From Caryophanales bacterium UBA3835 (GTDB lineage Bacteria > Bacillota_I > Bacilli_A > RFN20 > CAG-826), in NCBI GenBank assembly GCA_002392945.1, contig DGHZ01000056.1:1-21476 (forward strand): a DNA stretch of 21,476 nucleotides. Direction: 5' to 3'. The position numbers and the translations under genes were made by a program. The notes beneath the pieces were generated by a model. It worked only from the letters and a program-made list of their open reading frames with translations. It was not told the origin of the DNA and did no database searches. Below, piece after piece: positions 6,136 through 12,722 of the stretch; within the stretch, counting starts at the first letter, position 1; each line of letters starts with the position of its first letter.

Positions 6136-7782
6136 TTAGTCTTCGTCGTAATATTGATCATATTCATCATAATCAATATCTTCTTCTTCGACTTCTTCCT
6201 CAGCCTCTTCTTCGGCTTCCATTTCTTTGAGTTCTTCTTCTGTGTAGATAGACATACGTGGAGTATCCGCATGTTTAACAACACTTTCTTCCTCTTTTTC
6301 TTCTTCAACTTTTTTCTTGCGTCTATTAGAAGTAGATTTTTTCGCACTCTTAGAAGAATCTTCTAAGGATTTTTCTAAATCTTCTAATGTGGTTGTAGTT
6401 TTAACAGAAGTTGTAACTTCTTCTTTGACTTCGGCTGGTTCAACTTCTTTGACTTCTTCTTTAACAATCTCCACTTTTGGAGTGGCGGCTTTAATTTCTT
6501 CGCTTTCAGCGACTTCTTCTAAAGCCTCATCGAAGTCATTAGATTCTGTTTCATATTTTCTTTCCTGAGGAGCAACATATCCTTCTGGAAGTCCTGGAAG
6601 AGCCCCACTATATTCGCCTTGATAAACAAGAGATTGTTTTTGAGCTTCCGCTACTTTTCTAGCATGTTCTTCCATATCTTGAGCGGATAATTCTTCAAAT
6701 GATTGATATGTTAAACCTTCAGCAAGAGCTTCTGATTCCACTTTAATATCGATGTGATATCCAGTTAATTTGACCGCTAAACGAGCGTTTACGCCTTTTC
6801 TACCAATTGCTAAGGATAAAGAATCATCCTTTACCACTACTAAAGCGGATTTCTTTTCTTCATCAACTTGAACACCGACAACTTGAGCTGGTTTTAAAGA
6901 TTCCATGATGTATAAGCCAGCATTATCTTTATAAGTGATGATATCAATCTTTTCTTTAGAAGCACCGTTTCCTAATTGAGAAACAACTTTTTGAATTCTA
7001 GTACCATTTGGACCAATACATGCTCCAGCTGGATCAACATTGATATCTTTAGAGGTGACAGCCACTTTACTTCTTTCACCTGCTTCTCTAGCGACAGACA
7101 CAATTTCAATTGTGCCATCATATATATCGTGAATTTCTTCGGTCATAATAGCTTTTAAAAAGCCTTCAGAAGCACGAGAAACAACAATATGGGCTCCACG
7201 TGGTCCAGTAGCGACATCGTTAACAAACAATTTAATGGTATCACCAACAGCGAATCTCTCATCTTTAATCATTTCTTTTCTGGTGAGATAGACACTAGCT
7301 TTACCAATATTAACTGTAGCCCCTCTTTCATCATATTGTTCGACACGTCCAGTAATTAAAGTATTAATCTTATCTTTAAATTGTTCGTGTAAGACTTCTT
7401 TTTCTGCTTCTGCGAATTTTTGTTTTAATAAAGACTTAATGGTTATAACCATTGCCTTTCTTAATTCTTCGATAGGGACATAGATTCGGTATTCATCACC
7501 GACCTTATAACTCTTTGCCTTATCTTCATTAGCGTCTTCAACAGAGATTTCAAGTAAATCATCTTGCACATCTTCAACAACGTTTTTAATTTGATACATT
7601 TCAAAAACGCCTTTGTCTAAATCGATGTCCACTCCGACAAGCGCATCATCTGCTCCTAGAGATTTTCTAAAAGCTTTCATCATGGATTCTTTTAAAGCTG
7701 TTAGAACAACGTCTCTAGAAATTCCTTTGTTGACCTCAATGGCCTCTAAGGCAGCATTGATTTCATTCACGTTAATAGCCAT
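6136..7782 (-). CDS. nusA: Transcription termination/antitermination factor NusA with acidic tail
   Basis: Binds RNA polymerase and nascent RNA, controlling pausing, termination and rRNA antitermination. The N-terminal polymerase-binding domain is followed by S1 (about 130-195), KH1 (VDPAGACIGPNGTRIQKV) and KH2 (LAIGRKGVNARLAVKLTGY), ending near residue 350-370. The protein then runs to 548 residues. Beyond about residue 402 it is low-complexity: long Glu-rich runs, one basic patch (NRRKKK) and an extremely acidic Asp/Glu/Tyr end. Bacillota NusA usually stops after KH2, so this tail is lineage-specific. Only 13 nt separate it from rimP. Confidence 0.96.
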   Translation of the reverse strand: MAINVNEINAALEAIEVNKGISRDVVLTALKESMMKAFRKSLGADDALVGVDIDLDKGVFEMYQIKNVVEDVQDDLLEISVEDANEDKAKSYKVGDEYRIYVPIEELRKAMVITIKSLLKQKFAEAEKEVLHEQFKDKINTLITGRVEQYDERGATVNIGKASVYLTRKEMIKDERFAVGDTIKLFVNDVATGPRGAHIVVSRASEGFLKAIMTEEIHDIYDGTIEIVSVAREAGERSKVAVTSKDINVDPAGACIGPNGTRIQKVVSQLGNGASKEKIDIITYKDNAGLYIMESLKPAQVVGVQVDEEKKSALVVVKDDSLSLAIGRKGVNARLAVKLTGYHIDIKVESEALAEGLTYQSFEELSAQDMEEHARKVAEAQKQSLVYQGEYSGALPGLPEGYVAPQERKYETESNDFDEALEEVAESEEIKAATPKVEIVKEEVKEVEPAEVKEEVTTSVKTTTTLEDLEKSLEDSSKSAKKSTSNRRKKKVEEEKEEESVVKHADTPRMSIYTEEELKEMEAEEEAEEEVEEEDIDYDEYDQYYDED

Positions 7783-7795
7783 AAATAATTACTCC

Positions 7796-8254
7796 TTAAA
7801 ATTTAATTGCTAAACGAATTTTATATATATTACTAAGTAATATAACGATATTATTTACTCTGGTTTTGTTTCTTACTGCGATAGTGATTTCATCATCTTT
7901 AACATCCACTAAATCGCCTTCAAAGATATTTTCTCCTTTAATAGGATTAGTAACGTGAACATGCACGTATCTATTTACATAATCTTTTAAGGATTCAATC
8001 TTTAGAGGCTTTTCTGCCCCTAAAGAAGAAATATCTAAAATATATGGTTCACTAGAATTATCGATTTCATCTAAATATTTAGATAATTCCTCACTTAGAC
8101 TAACAATCATGTTCATATCGATCGGCTCAACCTTATCCACAACAATGGATAAAATTAAGTCACCTTTGTCCTTCTTGCTAGATAAAGAAACAAAATCATA
8201 ACCCAAGAGGTTAATCTTACTTTTAAGTTTGCTTTCAAGTGATTTAATGTCCAT
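7796..8254 (-). CDS. rimP: Ribosome maturation factor RimP
   Basis: Assists early 30S assembly (S12/S19 region). The 152 residues match the family; the signature is YILDISSLGAEKPLK, corresponding to the usual YxLEVSSPGxxRPL. The C-terminal SH3-like domain follows (HVHVTNPIKGENIFEGDLVDVKDDEITI). It is the first gene of the rimP-nusA-rnpM-infB-rbfA operon. Shine-Dalgarno AAAGGAG (8265-8259) lies 4 nt before the ATG and directly after the leader terminator-like hairpin. Confidence 0.94.
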   Translation of the reverse strand: MDIKSLESKLKSKINLLGYDFVSLSSKKDKGDLILSIVVDKVEPIDMNMIVSLSEELSKYLDEIDNSSEPYILDISSLGAEKPLKIESLKDYVNRYVHVHVTNPIKGENIFEGDLVDVKDDEITIAVRNKTRVNNIVILLSNIYKIRLAIKF

Positions 8255-8258
8255 ATAT

Positions 8259-8327
8259 CTCCTTTAAAAACAAAGAGTGCCTACCTGGGCACTCTTATTC
8301 AGAGTAATGCGTCTATTGCTAAACGCA
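8259..8327 (-). promoter_or_regulatory. rimP operon leader with mutually exclusive hairpins (candidate attenuator)
   Basis: Read on the minus strand. Hairpin 1: GCGTTT (8326-8321) with AGACGC (8314-8309), loop AGCAAT. Hairpin 2: ACTCT (8305-8301) with AGAGT (8295-8291), loop GAATA. Hairpin 3: AGAGTGCC (8295-8288) with GGCACTCT (8281-8274), loop CAGGTA, followed by TTTGTTTTT. Hairpins 2 and 3 share the same AGAGT, so only one can form, as in an antiterminator/terminator pair. Hairpin 3 could instead simply terminate the upstream licD-like operon. The only promoter found lies before, not after, hairpin 3, which favours attenuation. Confidence 0.5.
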
Positions 8328-8333
8328 AGAATA

Positions 8334-8362
8334 AATATACATATGTATTATTTAAAAAGCAA
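8334..8362 (-). promoter_or_regulatory. Promoter of the rimP-nusA-infB operon
   Basis: TTGCTT (8362-8357), a 17-bp spacer and TATATT (8339-8334) on the minus strand, predicting a start near 8327, just before leader hairpin 1. It lies directly downstream of the licD-like stop. Confidence 0.5.
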
Positions 8363-8368
8363 ACATTT

Positions 8369-9259
8369 TTATTTATGAAGAAAGAAAATTTTCTTTAAAT
8401 GGCCACTTTTTTTCTTTTTGTGAGGATAGCTTTCAACATATTGACATGTGGCCTCATCATATTTTTTAAGTGAATTATCTCCGTAACGAAGTCGAGAAAA
8501 TTCTTTTATATTGTTAAAAGAAAAGATTTTATGACCTCTAAAGTCATATTCCTTAAATGGATATATAACAGAGCGAGGAAAGGCTAATTCATGAACCATG
8601 CCATATGGATGATCTTGGAAAGGAATGATTACAGTTTGAGAAACATAATCACTGTCTTTATATTTTTCTGCGACCTTCTTTTCAAATTCTAAAAGCTTTC
8701 TTTTAGTTTTTTTCATCTTAAGATGAAGGAAAGCATCACCCACCACATATTTTACCATCCTATGTTTGCTATATTTAATAAGCTTTAGGTGTTCTTTTTT
8801 ATCACTAGGAACGCCCATAAATAAGCAGACATCAACAAATAAACCTCTATCTTTAGTGTGGTCAGGAAGAGTAAACCTATTAGCCTCTTTAATACAAGTC
8901 CCTTTATCTCTAATTTTAAGAGCAGGAATAAGAGGATTATATCGAGGATTAGTCAAATAACAATCGAATGAAAAATTATCCTTCAAATCGCTTTTTAAAG
9001 CTTCGACAAATCTTGAATAATCAAAGTAATCAATAACGATGTCTGCATCATCATCCCAAGGAATAAAATCCCCATATTTATATAAGCCTAATGCGCTTCC
9101 AAAAGATAAAGCGTAATCGATCTTATGTTTACGACAAATGCGATCAATTTCTAAGATAATTTGAAAAACGATGTCTTGAACTTTTTTGTTATCGACATCG
9201 TTATTATTTTGATCTTTAGCAATTATGTATTGATTAGTATCAATAATAAATTCGTTCAT
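8369..9259 (-). CDS. LicD-family phosphotransferase
   Basis: A 296-residue LicD-like protein of the nucleotidyltransferase-fold superfamily, whose members transfer phosphocholine or related phospho-substituents to cell-surface glycans. The hallmark is visible: GSALG (54-58) and IPWDDDADI (66-74), whose acidic cluster binds the metal-nucleotide, then TKDRGLFVDVCLF. No signal peptide or membrane segment, so it should act on the cytoplasmic face. It starts 1 nt after the stop of the LRR membrane gene without its own Shine-Dalgarno, which suggests coupling. The acceptor and donor are unknown; no lic choline genes are in the window. Confidence 0.9.
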   Translation of the reverse strand: MNEFIIDTNQYIIAKDQNNNDVDNKKVQDIVFQIILEIDRICRKHKIDYALSFGSALGLYKYGDFIPWDDDADIVIDYFDYSRFVEALKSDLKDNFSFDCYLTNPRYNPLIPALKIRDKGTCIKEANRFTLPDHTKDRGLFVDVCLFMGVPSDKKEHLKLIKYSKHRMVKYVVGDAFLHLKMKKTKRKLLEFEKKVAEKYKDSDYVSQTVIIPFQDHPYGMVHELAFPRSVIYPFKEYDFRGHKIFSFNNIKEFSRLRYGDNSLKKYDEATCQYVESYPHKKKKSGHLKKIFFLHK

Positions 9260-9260
9260 T

Positions 9261-10343
9261 TTAATGATATGGGTTCACAATGATTGTTCCATCTAAGCAA
9301 ACAACTTCAGTAGTCTTTGCTTTAGCAAGCCAGTTAGAACCTCTTTTAATCTTTCTCCATTCAGATTTAGTGCCGGCATAATTAATCCTTTCTAATTCCA
9401 CACAGTTGAAGAAACAGTTGAAACCAATTTCTTTAATGGAGTTTGGAATTGATACTACTTGTAAATTTAAGCAGTTAGCGAACGCTCCAGCACCGAGCTT
9501 AGTAATATTTAAAGGAATATTAGCGACAATTAAATTTTGATTTTCTGCAAATGCATGTCCACCAATAGAGTCTAGTTTAGGTGGCAATGTGGTACTTTCT
9601 GTATATTTAACTTTGTTAATTTCATGAACTTTGGAAATATGTTCAACAGTAATTTCTTCTTCTTGAAGTTTAAGATCTCTTTCTAAAATTGAATCTCTAA
9701 AGGAGTTTCCATAGAATGTGGCAAAGAAGATTGCAAAGAAGATACTAACTGCAAGTGGAATTGTTGTTAACCAAATGAATAAATCCACAGGTGGAGCGGA
9801 TAAGGCCCTAACTGTGAAGAAAATAAATATGAATCCTAGGAAGATAAGTAAAGTAAAGACAAAATCAGTAATAGCAATACGTTTTACCGCTGCAGCTGAT
9901 CTTAAATAACCTTTAGCGAAATGGACAATAGAAAGAATAATTAACACTACGGATAAAATCATCATAATACCAAGAATGATGCCCATAGTCATAAATGTAT
10001 ATGTGATAGCATATGCCATCGCTGGATTAACATCAGGTTGAACCAGTTCAACCATTTTATCGATATAAACATTAGATGCAATCACGCTAGGGGTGCCATG
10101 AATTAGCTGACTAAATAATTCAGTTAATTTATCAATTGTGTATCTAAAGATATCTAAGCCATTTAATCCTTCAAAGAAATTTGGTGGTACAACTCTTGAA
10201 TAAAGAGGGATAAAAAGTATACAAAGAGGGAAGGCTGCAAAAATAACAGTGAATAACGCATAGAAATTATTCGCTGCACTATGTGGATGGTTAACTTTCC
10301 ACCCATTCACTTCCTTAATTGACTTTAATTTTTGATTACCCAT
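9261..10343 (-). CDS. Four-TM protein with C-terminal BspA-like leucine-rich repeats
   Basis: 360 residues. Hydrophobic segments lie at about 28-48, 112-142, 158-182 and 187-210, with a polar loop of some 60 residues between the first two. After TM4 come a charged linker (EEEITVEHISKVHEINKV) and two to three LRR_5/BspA-type repeats (about 254-325; units such as IPLNITKLGAGAFANCLNLQ and IPNSIKEIGFNCFFNC). Even TM number and a short N-terminus suggest both ends are cytoplasmic, so the LRRs may face inward, unlike most BspA proteins, which are secreted. Middle gene of the HAD-Sel1-LRR-LicD operon; the gap after the Sel1 gene is 33 bp. No function is assigned. Confidence 0.8.
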   Translation of the reverse strand: MGNQKLKSIKEVNGWKVNHPHSAANNFYALFTVIFAAFPLCILFIPLYSRVVPPNFFEGLNGLDIFRYTIDKLTELFSQLIHGTPSVIASNVYIDKMVELVQPDVNPAMAYAITYTFMTMGIILGIMMILSVVLIILSIVHFAKGYLRSAAAVKRIAITDFVFTLLIFLGFIFIFFTVRALSAPPVDLFIWLTTIPLAVSIFFAIFFATFYGNSFRDSILERDLKLQEEEITVEHISKVHEINKVKYTESTTLPPKLDSIGGHAFAENQNLIVANIPLNITKLGAGAFANCLNLQVVSIPNSIKEIGFNCFFNCVELERINYAGTKSEWRKIKRGSNWLAKAKTTEVVCLDGTIIVNPYH

Positions 10344-10376
10344 ATCTTCTATCTATACAATTATTACATAATTCAT

Positions 10377-11156
10377 CTATTTTTTAAAACCATTTTCTAT
10401 TGCTTTTTGATATAAAGAGGAGGCTAGAGCCTCACTTTTCTCCACTCCAATACCCTCTTTATAAAATAAAGAAAGATTATATAAGCAACGTGGTTCATTA
10501 ATATTAGCGCCAATTTCGTAATAATATCTGGCTCTAGCAAAGTCTTGTTTAACACCAAATCCACTCGCGTAGCATAGCCCTAAATAATATATGCAATCCG
10601 GATTTTTTTGTTGAAATCCTTGAGAAAAATAAGAGAAGGCTTCCTCGTATTTATGAAGTTGATAACAAACTTTTCCTAAAGATGTATAAACTTCCGTTTC
10701 TCCTAGCTCTAAGGCTTTTTTAAGCAAAGAAAAAGCTATCTCTAAATCCTTAGAAACTACTTTCCCTTCAATATAGAGTTTAGCGAGCAACTTAATTGAA
10801 GGAATATGATTTACACTAACACCATAAGTTAGATATGGGATTGCCTCACTATATCTACCTTCTTTGATGTCAAGTAAAGCAAGATTATAGCCACATGCTT
10901 CATCCCCTAGTTCAAATCCTTTTTTATAGTAGAATTTAGCTTGTTCAAAATCAGGTTTATCTATTAACCCACAAGAATAAATATAACCGAGTCTACGATA
11001 TGACTCAGGTTGCTTGATATATTTTAATCGTTCAATTTCTAATCTAGCGTGATATAAATCTTTTTGTTCAATATAAAAATCGACCAAATCATTGATCGCT
11101 TTTATATCTCCAACAGAGGCTCTTTCTAATAGTTTTTCTAATTCGTAAGAATCCAT
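10377..11156 (-). CDS. Sel1-repeat (tetratricopeptide-like) protein
   Basis: 259 residues made almost wholly of Sel1-like helical hairpins. Clear units include AKFYYKKGFELGDEACGYNL, AFSLLKKALELGETEVYTSL and ARARYYYEIGANINEPRCLY, with the Sel1 hallmark YASGFGVKQD / YKEGIGVEKS between helices. Such repeats form a scaffold for protein contacts. There is no signal peptide, so it is probably cytosolic. The start lies 1 nt after the HAD stop. A role in assembling the neighbouring membrane LRR and LicD proteins is possible but unsupported beyond co-location. Confidence 0.85.
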   Translation of the reverse strand: MDSYELEKLLERASVGDIKAINDLVDFYIEQKDLYHARLEIERLKYIKQPESYRRLGYIYSCGLIDKPDFEQAKFYYKKGFELGDEACGYNLALLDIKEGRYSEAIPYLTYGVSVNHIPSIKLLAKLYIEGKVVSKDLEIAFSLLKKALELGETEVYTSLGKVCYQLHKYEEAFSYFSQGFQQKNPDCIYYLGLCYASGFGVKQDFARARYYYEIGANINEPRCLYNLSLFYKEGIGVEKSEALASSLYQKAIENGFKK

Positions 11157-11157
11157 T

Positions 11158-11784
11158 TTATAGTTCTGCTAACGAAGTAATAACAATTCCATCTTCTTCG
11201 CCGTAAATCCCTTCTCGGTCCACTAATACAGGAGTAACCCCGGCATTAAGTGCGGCTTTTTTATCGTCGAGAGCGTCACCAACATAACAAATCTTGTTCT
11301 TATCATTTAAAGATAAGATTTCCATTGCTTTATAAATTGGTTCCGGATATGGTTTATGTTTTTCAGTATCATCATTTCCGATAATAACATCGAACATCTT
11401 TTCATCGATATTTAAGAAACCTAAAACATCCTTAACATGCTTAACATTGTTACTAGTAACAATCCCTAATTGTTTTCCTTTGGCCTTTAATTTATTTAAA
11501 GCTGGTAAAACATCATCATAACTTTTAGTTAATTTAAGAACAAATTCCGCGTCCAATAAAGCGCGAATGTTCTTTTCAAAAACATCCATTGCTTCTTTAG
11601 TCATTGGCGCCCCTAATTCTTCATATCCTTGAATTAAAGGAATACGCATTAAACGTAAAACATATCCTTCTGGAACATCAACACCTACCGAAGCATAGGC
11701 TCCGTGGAACACTTCTACTAAAGAATCATGGGAGTCCACTAATGTGCCATCAAAATCAAATAAATATGTCTCAATAGTTTTCAT
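11158..11784 (-). CDS. HAD-superfamily phosphatase, phosphoglycolate phosphatase-like
   Basis: 208 residues with all four HAD motifs: motif I LFDFDGTLVDS with Asp10 (nucleophile) and Asp12; motif II VTSNN (Thr110/Ser111); motif III Lys144 in KHKPYPEP; motif IV GDALDD (Asp170, Asp173/174). A helical cap follows motif I (about 15-85), giving the Gph/PpaX/beta-phosphoglucomutase-like class. Substrate cannot be told from sequence. It is the first gene of the four-gene minus-strand operon; no good Shine-Dalgarno and no convincing promoter is seen in the 83-bp divergent gap. Confidence 0.88.
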   Translation of the reverse strand: MKTIETYLFDFDGTLVDSHDSLVEVFHGAYASVGVDVPEGYVLRLMRIPLIQGYEELGAPMTKEAMDVFEKNIRALLDAEFVLKLTKSYDDVLPALNKLKAKGKQLGIVTSNNVKHVKDVLGFLNIDEKMFDVIIGNDDTEKHKPYPEPIYKAMEILSLNDKNKICYVGDALDDKKAALNAGVTPVLVDREGIYGEEDGIVITSLAEL

Positions 11785-11830
11785 AACGAGTAAATCTTAA
11801 AGTAAAATAAATAATAAATAAAGAATTTTA

Positions 11831-11858
11831 TTGATTATTAATATATATGTTCTATAAT
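11831..11858 (+). promoter_or_regulatory. Promoter giving a near-leaderless mRNA
   Basis: TTGATT (11831-11836), a 16-bp spacer and a perfect TATAAT (11853-11858). The ATG of the next gene is at 11868, so the start site should fall only 3-4 nt before it, leaving no room for a Shine-Dalgarno. Confidence 0.65.
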
Positions 11859-11867
11859 CTTTGAGTT

Positions 11868-12377
11868 ATGAAAATTAGACTAGCAACATTTGTATATAAC
11901 GTAATCTGCAATATCCCTGTCTGTTTCTTCCTCTGTTTAGCTGCCGCTATTACTGGAGCAAGTAAATTCGATGGCGGAACATTAATTATCGATTTCCAGG
12001 CTATTGAATGGATTAATATTCTTTATAACTTTTTAGTGGGCTTTACTATTGCAATGTTAATTGGTAACTTTGTTCCATTAACTAAAATTGGTAGATGGTT
12101 CACTGCCTTATTTGGTATAAGAAACGATACTTATACAGGCAATATGCCATATCGCTTACTAGCGACATTAATCACTACATTAATCTTCTATGTTGCAATC
12201 ACTCCAACATTAACATTATTTAATTACTTTATTTTAAAAATCTATACCACTCCTGCTCAAGCAGGAATCTCGTTCTTAATTAATATTCCAATCATGTTAA
12301 TTGTCGGCTTTGTTAGTTCATTGCTAAACGATATAGCTGCTTACAAAGTCGCACATATGATTGACGCTGACTTCTAA
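11868..12377 (+). CDS. Uncharacterised four-TM membrane protein
   Basis: 169 residues with about four hydrophobic segments (10-32, 46-68, 90-118, 130-155). The loop FVPLTKIGRWFTALFGIRND between TM2 and TM3 is the most distinctive part, and a final SSLLNDIAAYKVAHMI helix is amphipathic. It loosely resembles small DUF2798-type proteins, but I do not assign it. It stands alone on the plus strand between two minus-strand operons, with its own promoter and terminator and a predicted near-leaderless transcript. Confidence 0.75.
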   Translation: MKIRLATFVYNVICNIPVCFFLCLAAAITGASKFDGGTLIIDFQAIEWINILYNFLVGFTIAMLIGNFVPLTKIGRWFTALFGIRNDTYTGNMPYRLLATLITTLIFYVAITPTLTLFNYFILKIYTTPAQAGISFLINIPIMLIVGFVSSLLNDIAAYKVAHMIDADF

Positions 12378-12378
12378 G

Positions 12379-12404
12379 ATCTCACAGAAAAGTGAGATTT
12401 TTTA
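12379..12404 (+). terminator. Terminator of the four-TM membrane gene
   Basis: ATCTCAC, loop AGAAAA, GTGAGAT (12379-12398), followed by a run of T. The perfect 7-bp stem begins 1 nt after the stop codon. Confidence 0.85.
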
Positions 12405-12445
12405 TTACTTGTAATAACTAAATTCGCTAAAACTTTTTCCACAAA

Positions 12446-12562
12446 TAAAAAACCCTATTTCTAGGGTAATTATAGATGACCCCGCAATGCAGATTACTCT
12501 GCTACCAGCCAGTTTTACCTGGGGCTTCAGCGCGGGACGACCAGGGTCCCCCAGGCCATCTA
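12446..12562 (-). ncRNA. Standalone GC-rich structured RNA, unknown class
   Basis: An independent transcription unit: its own promoter, about 90 nt of GC-rich structured RNA, and a terminator (ACCCTA-GAAA-TAGGGT then T-run, 12467-12447). Closing stem of about 10 bp: UAGAUGGCCU (12562-12553) with 12482-12473. Inside are GGGAC/GUCCC (12550-12546 with 12538-12534), CCAG/CUGG (12522-12519 with 12512-12509) and GCAGA/UCUGC (12502-12498 with 12493-12489) capped by a GUAA GNRA tetraloop: a cloverleaf-like layout. An alternative perfect 7-bp pair, CCUGGGG (12555-12549) with CCCCAGG (12524-12518), would break parts of this. It lacks tRNA T-loop, SRP GGAA loop, tmRNA and RNase P core motifs. The downstream gene is convergent, so it is not a riboswitch of a neighbour. 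Confidence 0.65.
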
Positions 12563-12567
12563 CAAGT

Positions 12568-12596
12568 ATATTAATCATTTTTTTATTAGTTATCAA
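12568..12596 (-). promoter_or_regulatory. Promoter of the structured RNA
   Basis: TTGATA (12596-12591), a 17-bp spacer and TAATAT (12573-12568) on the minus strand; TATACT (12570-12565) overlaps as an alternative -10. The predicted start, near 12562-12560, coincides with the first base of the closing stem. Confidence 0.55.
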
Positions 12597-12599
12597 GAC

Positions 12600-12631
12600 A
12601 AAAAAAGGCCCTAGCCCAAGGGGTAAAGGCC
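12600..12631 (-). terminator. GC-rich terminator-like hairpin upstream of the structured RNA
   Basis: On the minus strand GGCCUU (12631-12626) can pair with AGGGCC-side bases (12612-12607), extended by CC/GG nearer the loop and followed by seven T (12606-12600). It lies after the fakB terminator and before the RNA promoter, so it ends a very short transcript or insulates the RNA gene. A TTGACA lies upstream at 12672-12667, with a poor extended -10 (TGGTTTACT) 15 bp on. Confidence 0.5.
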
Positions 12632-12681
12632 AACCCACATCATTAAGTAAACCATCACGAGCGAATTGTCAATATATTAAC

Positions 12682-12702
12682 AAAAAACTCCTTATAGGAG
12701 TT
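12682..12702 (-). terminator. Terminator of the fakA-acp-fakB operon
   Basis: AACTCC, loop TATAA, GGAGTT, followed by T-rich sequence on the minus strand, 21 bp beyond the fakB stop. Confidence 0.75.
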
Positions 12703-12722
12703 CTTGTATTTTTTGATGATAA

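Noticed and set aside
6123..6366. Lys-rich frame on the minus strand and Phe-rich frame on the plus strand over the nusA tail
   Set aside because: Both are shadows of the Glu/Lys repeats of NusA in other frames; composition is extreme and there is no start signal.
12446..12562. The structured RNA as a tRNA, SRP RNA, c-di-GMP riboswitch or tmRNA
   Set aside because: There is no T-loop GTTCGA, CCA end, GGAA SRP loop, GEMM core or tmRNA ends; a covariance-model search is still needed to exclude rarer classes.
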